Assembly (NCBI RefSeq): GCF_000513115.1
Contig: NZ_BAUU01000009.1
Location: 85,532-149,531, forward strand
Direction: 5' to 3'
DNA from: Halalkalibacter hemicellulosilyticusJCM 9152
Lineage (GTDB): Bacteria; Bacillota; Bacilli; Bacillales; Bacillaceae_D
Length of the DNA stretch: 64,000 nt
Shown here: piece after piece, positions 9,720-17,931 of the stretch
Numbering within the stretch: position 1 is the stretch's first letter
How the letters are laid out: every line of letters starts with the position of its first letter
Notes under the pieces: model-generated
Told to the model about the DNA's origin: nothing
Database searches by the model: none
What the model saw: only the letters and a program-made list of their open reading frames with translations
Made by a program: the position numbers and the translations under genes

Positions 9720-10322
9720 ATGAAACAAGAAGTGATCATTGCGACATTAAATGAGGGAAAGGTGCATGAGTTTAAACAGCTTTTTTCAGCGGATAAATGG
9801 ATTGTGCGCTCATTAAAGGACTTTTCAAAAATGGCAGATATTATGGAGGATGGTCAAACATTTGCAGAAAATGCTACAATTAAAGCTGAAACGTTAAGCA
9901 AGGAATTAGGTAGAATGGTAATTGCTGATGATTCTGGACTTATCATTGATGCGCTCGATGGCCGTCCCGGAATTTATTCTGCTCGTTATGCAGGTGAGAA
10001 AAAAGATGATGAGGCGAACATGAGAAAGGTTCTTCAAGAATTAGAGGATGTTCCAAGCGAAGATCGTTCTGCTCGCTTCTTTTGCGCGATAGCCGTAGCG
10101 AGACCTAATGAACAGACATTAGTATATGAAGGAGCTTGTGAAGGCTATATTGCACGGGAGAAGTCGGGAACGTATGGGTTTGGATATGACCCTATTTTTT
10201 ATGTGCCTGATTTACAACGGACAATGGCCGAGTTGACACCACAAGAAAAGAACGAACGAAGTCATCGAGCAAAAGCTATCGCTCAATTGTTTGCTCATGA
10301 AAATGAATGGAATAAAGAGTAG
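9720..10322 (+). CDS. rdgB: XTP/dITP diphosphatase (RdgB/HAM1 family, YsnA)
   Basis: House-cleaning nucleotide pyrophosphatase that removes dITP and XTP from the nucleotide pool. Family signatures are ATLNEGKVHEFK at the N-terminus, FAENATIKAETLSKELG, the DDSGLIIDALDGRPGIYSARYAG block near residues 71-94, and the C-terminal GTYGFGYDPIF and KNERSHRAKA segments. The length of 200 residues fits the family. It sits between rph and ysnB, as in B. subtilis. Confidence 0.95.
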   Translation: MKQEVIIATLNEGKVHEFKQLFSADKWIVRSLKDFSKMADIMEDGQTFAENATIKAETLSKELGRMVIADDSGLIIDALDGRPGIYSARYAGEKKDDEANMRKVLQELEDVPSEDRSARFFCAIAVARPNEQTLVYEGACEGYIAREKSGTYGFGYDPIFYVPDLQRTMAELTPQEKNERSHRAKAIAQLFAHENEWNKE

Positions 10323-10330
10323 GTGTAAAG

Positions 10331-10840
10331 ATGAAAGCATTGATTTTAAGTGATAGCCACGGATGGACGAATGAAGTCAAAGAGATTCTTGATCGACATC
10401 GTACAGAGGTTGATATCATCTTCCATTGTGGTGACTCAGAGCTAGAGTTAGAGCACTCTGCACTTGCAGGAGCTAGAGTAGTGAAAGGAAACTGTGACTT
10501 TGGAGCAGACTTTCCAGATGAAATACAAGAAGAGGTGGAGGGGATCTTCTTTTATGTGACACACGGTCATTTGTACAATGTTAAAATGACCACCGATCCT
10601 CTTTCTTATCGTGCAGAAGAGGTAGGGGCCAATGTAGCCTGTTTTGGTCACACTCATATTGCTACGTCGTTTGAACATAATGGGGTCATTTATATTAACC
10701 CAGGTAGTATTAAGCTACCGCTTGGGAGACGAACGAGAACATATGCGATTTTCGAATCTGCTAATGATGAAAGCAAAGTCACCTTCCATCAACAGGATGA
10801 TGGTGAGATCGTGGAAGAGTTGACAGCTGTTTATAAATGA
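10331..10840 (+). CDS. ysnB: YfcE/MJ0936-type metallophosphoesterase (YsnB)
   Basis: Small calcineurin-like phosphoesterase. Metal-binding motifs are in order: DSHG (residues 8-11), HCGDSE near 32, GNCD near 53, VTHGH near 76 and CFGHTH near 101, followed by NPGS. The length of 169 residues is normal for this subfamily. The physiological substrate is not known. It ends the rph-rdgB-ysnB cluster. A short hairpin GAAAAAGT / ACTTTTTC follows at 10847-10870. Confidence 0.93.
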   Translation: MKALILSDSHGWTNEVKEILDRHRTEVDIIFHCGDSELELEHSALAGARVVKGNCDFGADFPDEIQEEVEGIFFYVTHGHLYNVKMTTDPLSYRAEEVGANVACFGHTHIATSFEHNGVIYINPGSIKLPLGRRTRTYAIFESANDESKVTFHQQDDGEIVEELTAVYK

Positions 10841-10974
10841 GGCCAGTGAAAAAGTACAGATCAACTTTTTCAATGCTCTTAATATAAATTGGAGTGGAGA
10901 GAGCTATAAGAGAAGGTCTTCCTCTATATAGCTTCTCTATCATCATAATAATCGCAAAAATAATACAAATATGG

Positions 10975-11003
10975 TTGACTTTTTAGCGATCTGTCTGTAT
11001 ATT
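10975..11003 (+). promoter_or_regulatory. Strong SigA promoter of the tRNA unit
   Basis: TTGACT and TATATT are separated by exactly 17 bases, about 30 bases upstream of the broken tRNA-Gly copy and about 175 upstream of the intact tRNA-Gly. Confidence 0.7.
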
Positions 11004-11035
11004 TATAGATGTCGCTGAAAAAATGAAAGTGATAT

Positions 11036-11066
11036 GTGGGTGTAGTTTAGTGGTAAAACCTCAGCC
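11036..11066 (+). pseudogene. Truncated tRNA-Gly copy (5' half only)
   Basis: These 31 bases match the first 31 bases of the intact tRNA-Gly at 11180 with one change (C2 to T). The match stops in the anticodon stem just before the anticodon. Unrelated sequence of 113 bases then separates it from the intact gene. It cannot form a tRNA. It lies directly behind the promoter, where a complete tRNA would be expected. Confidence 0.85.
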
Positions 11067-11179
11067 ACGAGCAAATCACCATTGAAAAAAGCAGCCAGTT
11101 GTCTCGACTCAGCTAACATCAAAGCGTTACGAGCAGAGGAAGAGACATGAAAAACCATTGATAGAAAGCAAAATAATAT

Positions 11180-11250
11180 GCGGGTGTAGTTTAGTGGTAA
11201 AACCTCAGCCTTCCAAGCTGATGTCGTGGGTTCGATTCCCATCACCCGCT
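11180..11250 (+). tRNA. tRNA-Gly (anticodon TCC)
   Basis: 71 bases. The acceptor stem GCGGGTG pairs with CACCCGC, the discriminator is T, and no CCA is encoded. The anticodon loop CTTCCAA gives TCC, and the T loop is GTTCGATTC. Only four bases separate it from tRNA-Arg. Confidence 0.95.
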
Positions 11251-11254
11251 TTTT

Positions 11255-11331
<77 letters not shown>

Positions 11332-11361
11332 TTAAGTTAAAATAAGAATAGACTTTTTAGG

Positions 11362-11406
11362 AACACTGTTAAAGCGTTGATGTATAGGCGCTTAGCGGTG
11401 TTTTTG
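11362..11406 (+). terminator. Terminator of the tRNA unit
   Basis: The stem AACACTGTTAAAGCG / CGCTTAGCGGTGTT (one bulge, G-U pairs) runs into TTTTTG. Confidence 0.8.
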
Positions 11407-11651
11407 TTTTTTGAGGTTTGAATGAATTGGAAGGGGTTTTGAACTTTTTTTACACAAAAATTAAGTCATCATTCCTTGATCCAACCGACTATACGACTCT
11501 TCTAACATTCGTTTGCTAACTGTATAAACTAAGAGGTTTTTCTGAACGTTTTTCAGTTGTCACAGCTAAACCTGTGAAATCCAATGAACCCTTCATTTAT
11601 TGCCTCTTTAAGTACATGCCCTTATGTGTGTATTCTATTTGTTTGGCAGCT
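11407..11651. other. Gene-free stretch with possible decayed coding sequence
   Basis: No complete gene is visible. On the minus strand a short protein-like frame (DKAAKQIEYTHKGMYLK) continues in a neighbouring frame, which suggests a decayed gene. I do not recognise the family. Confidence 0.3.
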
Positions 11652-12218
11652 TTATCGTACAGTATCTTTTTCGAGGGAGTTTTGACTTTTATTCTTAAAA
11701 TAATCAGAAATGGATTTAACAAGAAAAGCCGTTACAAATAAGACTATAAATGAATTGAATGTAGTCCAATCATCTAATACATATAAGTTTAAACGAACAG
11801 CGATAGGTATACCGATAAAAGCGAGAAATGCAGAAAGAATAATATTCGCTATTAAAAAAGAAATCCATTTTGAAAAATATTGATAAGTCAATGCAATAAG
11901 GATTGGTACAGATAAAAAGTCAACAGCATTAAAGGTTTCTAAGAATGGGATGAATTGATAAGGGTAATTCCATTTTCCGAAGAAATTCCCCGTTTCATTA
12001 GCAATTCCTATAAGTATAAAACTAAATAATAAAGTGAGTGTCATTTGCGTAATTCTATTTTTGTCAACTAGGAAAATAAAGACAAACATTAGCAATAAAT
12101 TGAAGAAAACGATTATCCACCATAATCCAGAAAAGAGATTATAGGTTTGCCAATACTCCATAAGTTCATTTGCGTATTGTAATTGCAGTTCTCCTATTTG
12201 GTTGAATTTATTAGTCAT
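11652..12218 (-). CDS. Multi-pass membrane protein, CBO0543-like
   Basis: 188 residues with about five hydrophobic helices (FSGLWWIIVFFNLLLMFVF near 30, MTLTLLFSFILIGI near 62, FLSVPILIALTYQYF near 104, ISFLIANIILSAFLAFIGI near 120, FIVLFVTAFLVKSI near 155). The pattern resembles the CBO0543 family of small Firmicute membrane proteins of unknown role. The ATG at 12218 has AGGAG nine bases upstream; a TTG three bases earlier is possible. It stands alone in the accessory stretch after the tRNAs and has no operon partner. Confidence 0.7.
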   Translation of the reverse strand: MTNKFNQIGELQLQYANELMEYWQTYNLFSGLWWIIVFFNLLLMFVFIFLVDKNRITQMTLTLLFSFILIGIANETGNFFGKWNYPYQFIPFLETFNAVDFLSVPILIALTYQYFSKWISFLIANIILSAFLAFIGIPIAVRLNLYVLDDWTTFNSFIVLFVTAFLVKSISDYFKNKSQNSLEKDTVR

Positions 12219-12328
12219 CAAGTATAACTCCTAACATTAAATGATGCTTTTATTATTAGGAATTATTTATAAAAAATACACTAAAATAGGAAATAGTAAT
12301 CCATTTAAAACATTGAAGGAGATGAACT

Positions 12329-12486
12329 ATGAACGCAGATAGTACTTGAGAGAACCCAAAAGAAAATAGTGCTGGGTTAGTCATTGCTCAATATAACGAA
12401 GCTTTAGCAGAATTGAACGCTGGGATTCTTATTTTCGGCTTTCTGCCAGCAATAAGAAAAGTTATGAAATCGATAGTGTCATATGA
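12329..12486 (+). pseudogene. Remnant of a short unidentified gene
   Basis: A well-placed ribosome binding site (GAAGGAGATGAACT) precedes ATGAACGCAGATAGTACT, but codon 7 is TGA where TGG would keep the frame. The frame continues ENPKENSAGLVIAQYNEALAELNA, then a one-base shift near 12420 gives DSYFRLSASNKKSYEIDSVI and a stop at 12486. Two lesions and protein-like composition on both sides point to a decayed gene. The family is not recognised. Confidence 0.45.
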
Positions 12487-12624
12487 GGGAACGAGTAGCA
12501 ATTCATTGACAGTTAAACGTTCTATATTGATATCAAAAAAAATAGCTCTCTTTTTGCGAGTGCTATTACTAAGACTTAGAAGAACTAAGAAAGAAATACA
12601 GACCTAATGATTGATAGAAAGCCA

Positions 12625-12825
12625 TCATGCTTGTGGGGGCTTCGAATTATCTTTATGTTGATCATAAAACTCAACAAGTTTTAAAGCCGTATCTAATGTA
12701 AGTCTTCCAATTTTAATCTTTCCTTTTCTTAACCTTGAAATGGTACTTTGCTGAATACCGGTCTCCTTACTTATGATGTAGGATTTAGTATCAGAATCAA
12801 TTAACTTCCTTATTTTTTCTTTCAT
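12625..12825 (-). CDS. Small helix-turn-helix DNA-binding protein
   Basis: 66 residues. Residues 10-50 read as a Cro/CI-type HTH (SYIISKETGIQQSTISRLRKG, then LTLDTALKLVEFYD). No second domain is present. An AAGAAGGT site lies upstream of the ATG. It could be an orphan phage-type or plasmid-type regulator. It sits beside the gene remnant at 12329 within the accessory region. Confidence 0.65.
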   Translation of the reverse strand: MKEKIRKLIDSDTKSYIISKETGIQQSTISRLRKGKIKIGRLTLDTALKLVEFYDQHKDNSKPPQA

Positions 12826-13202
12826 GTCAAGACCTTCTTTTCCTTTTTAATTTATTATTCTATCTTCACAGGAATTTTATCCTTGAAAGGATGTGTTACT
12901 TATTATATCGTCGGAAATTCATATAAATGAAGGGATTTATTTTTGGAATATCTATTTGTTTTTATTAGTGAGGACTTTGAGTCAGGCTAGAATAGCTATT
13001 ATTAATAGTGGCCAACTTTCTTATGGGGATAACAACTTTTAAAGACATTTATTGAATGAAGAAAGAAGGTGAATATTTGCTACTCACCTCAACTAACTAA
13101 TATAATAAGCAGAGCCCCTCATACAAATAAATAATTGAAGGGTTTTTTTGAATCATATGGACAGTACTCTCGACGAAGATAAGGCCACTGGAGTTTTATA
13201 TG
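12826..13202. other. Intergenic stretch, no gene seen
   Basis: The sequence is AT-rich. The only structure seen is a weak hairpin near 13113-13149 ending in TTTTTTT on the plus strand, with no plus-strand gene before it. Confidence 0.4.
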
Positions 13203-14198
13203 CTATTTGGATAATATCTCATCTATTAACATTAACTCTTCATCACTAAATTCTAGCTGTTCTAATGCTTTTACATTCTCTTCAATTTGAGATACGCGGC
13301 TAGCACCAATTAATGCGGAAGTAACTTTTCCGTGACGTAATACCCAAGCTAATGCCATTTGTGCTAGGCTTTGTCCTCTTTCTTTTGCAAGTGAATTTAG
13401 ATGTTCTACTTTAGAAAGTTTCTCAGCGGTAATTCCTTCTTCAGATAAAAATGGGGAGTGATTATTTGCTGCTCTTGAATTTACTGGGATACCACTTAAA
13501 TATTTATTCGTCAATAACCCTTGTTCGAGCGGACAAAATGCAATAGAACCGACTCCGTTTTCTAATAAAACATCTTGTAACCCATTTTCAATCCAACGAT
13601 CAAACATAGAGTATCTTGGTTGATGTATTAACAGTGGGGTACCCAAATCATTTAACATTTTAATGGCTTCCTTTGATTGCTCCGGACTATAATTTGAGAT
13701 ACCTACATATAAAGCCTTCCCTTGCTTAACAAGAAGGTCTAATGCAGCCATTGTCTCTGCTAAAGGAGTACTAGGGTCTGGTCTATGTGAATAGAAAATA
13801 TCAACATAATCTAAGCCCATTCTCTTTAAGCTCTGATCAAGGCTTGCTATTAAATATTTTTTTGACCCCCATTCTCCATAAGGCCCTTCCCACATATAAT
13901 ATCCAGCTTTAGTAGAGATTACTAATTCGTCACGATATGGAGCAAAGTCTGATTTCATTAACGCTCCTAACATCTTTTCTGAAGAGCCTGGTGGTGGACC
14001 ATAATTATTGGCTAAGTCAAAATGAGTAATTCCTAAGTCAAATGCACGACGTAACATACTGCGACTATTTTCAAATGAATCAACACCACCAAAGTTATGC
14101 CACAAACCTAATGATAATGCAGGTAACATTAACCCTGAGTTCCCTGTTCGATTGTACTTCATAGCTTGATAACGATTATTTGCTGCTTGATATATCAT
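13203..14198 (-). CDS. Aldo/keto reductase (YghZ/L-glyceraldehyde-3-phosphate reductase-like)
   Basis: NADPH-dependent oxidoreductase of the AKR superfamily, 331 residues, TIM barrel. Catalytic residues are visible in order: Asp in HFDLANNYG near 60, Tyr65 in NNYGPPPGSSE, Lys in ISTKAGYYMWEG near 97, and His in IFYSHRPDP near 138. The cofactor-binding end has SALIGASRVSQIEENVKALE. The YMWEGPYGEWGSKKYL stretch is typical of the YghZ branch. It is transcribed divergently from a MerR-type regulator and has a MerR-type promoter, so it is probably induced by a reactive small molecule sensed by that regulator. Confidence 0.92.
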   Translation of the reverse strand: MIYQAANNRYQAMKYNRTGNSGLMLPALSLGLWHNFGGVDSFENSRSMLRRAFDLGITHFDLANNYGPPPGSSEKMLGALMKSDFAPYRDELVISTKAGYYMWEGPYGEWGSKKYLIASLDQSLKRMGLDYVDIFYSHRPDPSTPLAETMAALDLLVKQGKALYVGISNYSPEQSKEAIKMLNDLGTPLLIHQPRYSMFDRWIENGLQDVLLENGVGSIAFCPLEQGLLTNKYLSGIPVNSRAANNHSPFLSEEGITAEKLSKVEHLNSLAKERGQSLAQMALAWVLRHGKVTSALIGASRVSQIEENVKALEQLEFSDEELMLIDEILSK

Positions 14199-14248
14199 TA
14201 TTTTACCCCTTTTTTCGTTTATTTAATGAGTGCGTATCCAATATTCAC

Positions 14249-14279
14249 AGCATAAATCCTAAAGTTAACTCTATGTCAA
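14249..14279 (-). promoter_or_regulatory. MerR-type promoter/operator of the aldo/keto reductase
   Basis: On the minus strand TTGACA and TATGCT are separated by 19 bases, the overlong spacer typical of MerR-activated promoters. The spacer carries the dyad AGAGTTAACTTTA. It lies between the reductase gene and its divergent MerR gene. Confidence 0.8.
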
Positions 14280-14331
14280 TAGGTATGTTAAAATAAATTA
14301 TCAATAAATATTTAAAAAGGGAATGATTTAA

Positions 14332-14739
14332 ATGACGTATCTCATTAGTGAAGTCGCCAAAAAACTAGGTATAACGATACATACTCTTCGCTATTATGAC
14401 AAGGAAGGTCTACTTCCTTTTGTTGAACGTTCTCAAAAGGGGGTTCGTAAATTTAAAGATTCTGATATCGAAGCAATCAAAATCATTCAATGTCTAAAGG
14501 TTACAGGAATGCCTATTAAAGAAATAAAGGAATTTATTGGATGGAGCATAGAAGGAGATTCTACATTACAGAAAAGATACACCATGTTTTTGGAACGAAA
14601 AGCAGCTGCAAAAGCACAGCTGGAAGAATTAAATAAAACAATGGAAGTCATTCTTTATAAATGTGAGTATTTTGAAAGAGCAGTAGAAGCAGGTACAGAG
14701 GAGATTTATAAGAATAAAAAGTTAATTAGCTTTAACTAA
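14332..14739 (+). CDS. MerR-family transcriptional regulator
   Basis: 135 residues. The N-terminal winged HTH is typical (YLISEVAKKLGITIHTLRYYDKEGLLPFVERS, GVRKF, DIEAIKII), followed by a dimerisation coiled coil (about 80-118). A lone cysteine at CEYFE near the C-terminus and the absence of a metal-binding loop fit the AdhR/NmlR-like group that responds to electrophiles rather than to metals. The divergent reductase promoter with a 19-base spacer is its obvious target. Confidence 0.9.
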   Translation: MTYLISEVAKKLGITIHTLRYYDKEGLLPFVERSQKGVRKFKDSDIEAIKIIQCLKVTGMPIKEIKEFIGWSIEGDSTLQKRYTMFLERKAAAKAQLEELNKTMEVILYKCEYFERAVEAGTEEIYKNKKLISFN

Positions 14740-15234
14740 AGACCTTTCCTTGAATGAACGGAGACAAAACTAAACCATATTTTACACGTTCTCACGGACA
14801 CTAATTTGTAATGATGAAGAGCATGTATCGTGATACGGTTGTCTAACATTCATTAAAATATTACATTAAAACAAGATTATATTAGAAGAGCATTAAAGAT
14901 GGTGCAATAATTTCTATGTTGACGATTCTGAAAAACTAAATAAAAAAGCAAATTAAGATTGATTAAGTGTAGGAGGGTGTCTCAAAGATCATTTTGTGAT
15001 CTTTTGAAACACCCATTTTTATTTTGTCATTTACTTTGTGTTGATTGCTTAAACAAACGTTTCTTCATGTACGATTTCATTTATATCCTTTTTATGTAAG
15101 TACTTTAAAATAATGGTTCAATATTGAAAGATTTTTTAAAACACGCATAATTTAACTAAACTATAGCAAAATACGACTGATTTCTTTATATAGATTTAAA
15201 AATGATTGATTATGTTTTATGAGGGGTTTTTAAT
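14740..15234. other. Intergenic stretch before the germination operon
   Basis: About 495 bases without a convincing gene. It contains the hairpin at 14975-15020 and the AT-rich upstream region of the germination operon. No promoter could be fixed with confidence. Confidence 0.5.
14975..15020 (+). terminator. Long hairpin with T-run
   Basis: GGGTGTCTCAAAGATCA pairs with TGATCTTTTGAAACACCC (one extra T), followed by ATTTTTATTTT. The GGGTGTCTCAA arm recurs in the sdh terminator at 3156, suggesting a dispersed hairpin family. Confidence 0.65.
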
Positions 15235-16842
15235 ATGTTTGGAAAAAAGAGGAAGTGGAAAACCGTCAACTATTCATCATTTAATGGCAAAGGAGATAAA
15301 CCTAATAGACCCGTCCACCCTACCTTATCGAAAAACATCAAAGACATCCAGTCTGTGATAGGTGACGATCATGATTATAACGAGCGTGAGATTAAAATAT
15401 TAGATAATCGGAAGGTCGTTGTTCTTTATTTTGGAAGTTTAGTTAATAAGGATAGCATTAATGAAACTATTTTAAAGCCAATGATTTATATCCGTTCACA
15501 ATCAAAGGATGTTGAATGGAGAGATAAGGAATTAAAGAGATTTTTATTTGAAGAAGTGATCTATCATACAGAAGGACAAATTGTTACTCATATTGACGAC
15601 ATATTACACGGTGTATTAAGAGGAAAGTGCGCGGTTATCGTTGATGGATTTAGTGAAGCGATCTTATTTGAGACGAAGGAAGTTGATAAAAGAGGGATTG
15701 AACAACCTCAAGGTGAACAGGTCATTCGCGGGCCGAGGGATGGCTTCATCGAACATCTGCAAACAAATATTTCTTTGTTGAGGAATCGCCTTCCGATTGA
15801 AGAATTTCGAGTGAAGCCTCTAGAGATTGGCGAGGTGACTAAATCAACTGTTGTTATTTGTTATATTGACCACATTGCTAATGAGAAGTTAGTGGAGGAA
15901 GTTGAGAAACGACTTCAACATATTCATATTGATCGCATATTGGATACTGGCTATATTGAGCAACTGATTGAAGATAATCCAAGATCCCCTTTCCCCCAAA
16001 TTCAATATACAGAACGACCTGACAAAGCCGTCGGGAATTTAGTGGAAGGTCGAGTCGTCATCATGATTGAAGGGACGCCTCTTACGCTTATTTGTCCAGC
16101 TACGTTCAATCAATTCTTTCAAACATCGGAAGATTATAATGAACGTGCTTTGATGTCCAGCCTTGTGAGAATAATTCGTTTGATGGCTTTAGGGTCTTCC
16201 CTTTTGTTCCCTTCATTATATGTTGCCGTCTTATCCTTTCATCCAGAGTTAATTCCCGCGGAATTTGCAGTCGCTGTAACGAGTGGTAGGGGGGGGATTC
16301 CCTTCCCTGTCGTTGTAGAAGTATTACTAATGGAAATAGCGATGGAAATTCTTCGTGAAGCGACAGTAAGGATGCCACAACAAGTCGGTGGAGCGATATC
16401 GATTGTCGGTGTGCTCGTCATTGGACAAGCAGCTGTTGAAGCTGGCTTTGCTTCACCGGTAACAGTCGTAATCATTGCATTATCGACAATCGGCTCCTTT
16501 GCTACGCCAGCTTATAATGTCGCGATTGCGTTTCGGATGCTTAGGTTTCCAATTTTATTACTTTCAGGAATGTTTGGCTTATTTGGATTAGTAAGTGCCC
16601 TGCTACTTATTTTCAATCATATGCTTAGTTTACGATCGTTCGGAGTTCCTTATTTAAGCCCTTTTTCACCGGTCGATTGGCAAAGCTTACGTGATTCCTT
16701 TATTCGCATGCCATTAAGATGGCTAAGCAAAAGGCCTGAAGAACTACATTCCTATAACACCATAAGGCTTGACCCTAGAGGGAAACGAGAACCAGAAGAA
16801 CCTTTGCTACCAAAGGAGGGAAATCGTAATGGAAAATCGTGA
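15235..16842 (+). CDS. Spore germination protein, GerA/GerKA family (receptor A subunit)
   Basis: Subunit A of a nutrient germinant receptor in the inner spore membrane. The 535 residues comprise a soluble N-terminal half (NFNGKGD..., VLYFGSLVNKDSI, GKCAVIVDGFSEAILF, RGPRDGFIEHLQTNISLLRNRLP) and a C-terminal half with four to five membrane helices (ALGSSLLFPSLYVAVLSFHPELIP..., GGAISIVGVLVIGQAAVEAG, ILLLSGMFGLFGLVSALLLIF). The QVGGAISIVG and RGGIPFP motifs are characteristic. It is the first gene of an A-B-C operon. The start is ATG after TGAGGGG. It overlaps the B gene by 14 bases. Confidence 0.93.
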   Translation: MFGKKRKWKTVNYSSFNGKGDKPNRPVHPTLSKNIKDIQSVIGDDHDYNEREIKILDNRKVVVLYFGSLVNKDSINETILKPMIYIRSQSKDVEWRDKELKRFLFEEVIYHTEGQIVTHIDDILHGVLRGKCAVIVDGFSEAILFETKEVDKRGIEQPQGEQVIRGPRDGFIEHLQTNISLLRNRLPIEEFRVKPLEIGEVTKSTVVICYIDHIANEKLVEEVEKRLQHIHIDRILDTGYIEQLIEDNPRSPFPQIQYTERPDKAVGNLVEGRVVIMIEGTPLTLICPATFNQFFQTSEDYNERALMSSLVRIIRLMALGSSLLFPSLYVAVLSFHPELIPAEFAVAVTSGRGGIPFPVVVEVLLMEIAMEILREATVRMPQQVGGAISIVGVLVIGQAAVEAGFASPVTVVIIALSTIGSFATPAYNVAIAFRMLRFPILLLSGMFGLFGLVSALLLIFNHMLSLRSFGVPYLSPFSPVDWQSLRDSFIRMPLRWLSKRPEELHSYNTIRLDPRGKREPEEPLLPKEGNRNGKS

Positions 16843-17931
16843 AATAACGGTTTTACAGTTAACGGTTATTCTAGTTAGTACGAATATCGGAGTTGGGATG
16901 TTAGCTTTCCCACGTTTTGTAGCGCTTGAAGCAGAAACAGCTTCGATTTCAGCCACTTTATTTGGCTCGATGATCGCTCTCATTGGAGTTATGTCGATTG
17001 CTTATTTAGGGAAAGTTTACGATAACAAAACCTTTGTAGGCTATAGTAGACAAATTCTTGGTAAAAAGCTAGGAGCTTTCTTTATTATGATCATGATTTT
17101 GTTTTTTATTATTTTAACCGGCTTGGAATTACGTCAATTTGGTGAGGTGATCATTGGATCACTTCTTCCTAAAACACCAATTTATGTTCCGATGATGATG
17201 ATTGCTTTCATCTGTATGTTAGCAAGCTTTCATTCAATGAATGTATTTGCGTATGTTCATTTATTTTATATTGCTTTCACGGTTGCACCAATAACCTTTA
17301 TATTGCTTGCAGCAACAAGAGAGATTGATTGGATTTACGTCCAACCGATTCTAGGGAATGAAACGTCATGGGGGGGTTTATGACAGGTGGAGTCATAGTC
17401 ACAAAGGTATTGCTTAATTTCTTTGTTATCTCAATGGTTATTCCGTTCATGAGACAACCGAATAAGGCGGTATTGTCCAGTTTTGTTGGTTGGATAATTG
17501 TCACCATTCTCTATACTTTGGCGATGTTCTTTACGTTAGCTGTGTTTGGAAGTAAAGAATTGGAGAATTTGATGTGGCCGATTTTAGTATTAGGAAGGCT
17601 TGTTCGAATACCAGCAGAAGTATTTCAACGATTAGATGCTTTGTTACTCGTTGCGTGGATGTTTGCGGTTTTTACAACTTTATATTCTACATTTTATTTT
17701 GCGGTACGAGCTTTTACCGAGCTTTTTCATGGTTTTAGACAACGTATTGTCGCAACGCTCCTTTTTGGGGTCATATTAGCCATTTCCTTTTTTCCAAAAG
17801 ATGTCTATGACATGTATGAGGTTATTACGTTTGTTTCTAGCTTTGGTGTGTGTTTAATTATCGGTTATCCTTTGTTTCTTTTACTCGTTCGTAAGGTGAA
17901 GGGAAGTGATTCTGTTAATGAAAGCTCTTAA
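16829..17931 (+). pseudogene. Spore germination permease, GerB/GerKB family (frameshifted as sequenced)
   Basis: Receptor B subunit, an APC-like permease with about ten membrane helices. The first part (MENREITVLQLTVILVSTNIG..., from the ATG at 16829 behind AAAGGAGGG) runs to WGGL at 17383. The rest (GGFMTGGVIVTKVLLNF... to the stop at 17931) lies in another frame. The shift falls at a run of seven G (17370-17376); eight G restores WGGFMTGG. The repaired length of about 367 residues is normal for GerB. Homopolymer miscount is the likely cause. The stop overlaps the C gene. Confidence 0.87.

Noticed and set aside
12413..12607. Plus-strand frame of 64 codons starting TTG
   Set aside because: It overlaps the decayed gene at 12329, has no ribosome binding site, and its C-terminal part is Lys/Arg/Leu-rich low-complexity translation of intergenic DNA.
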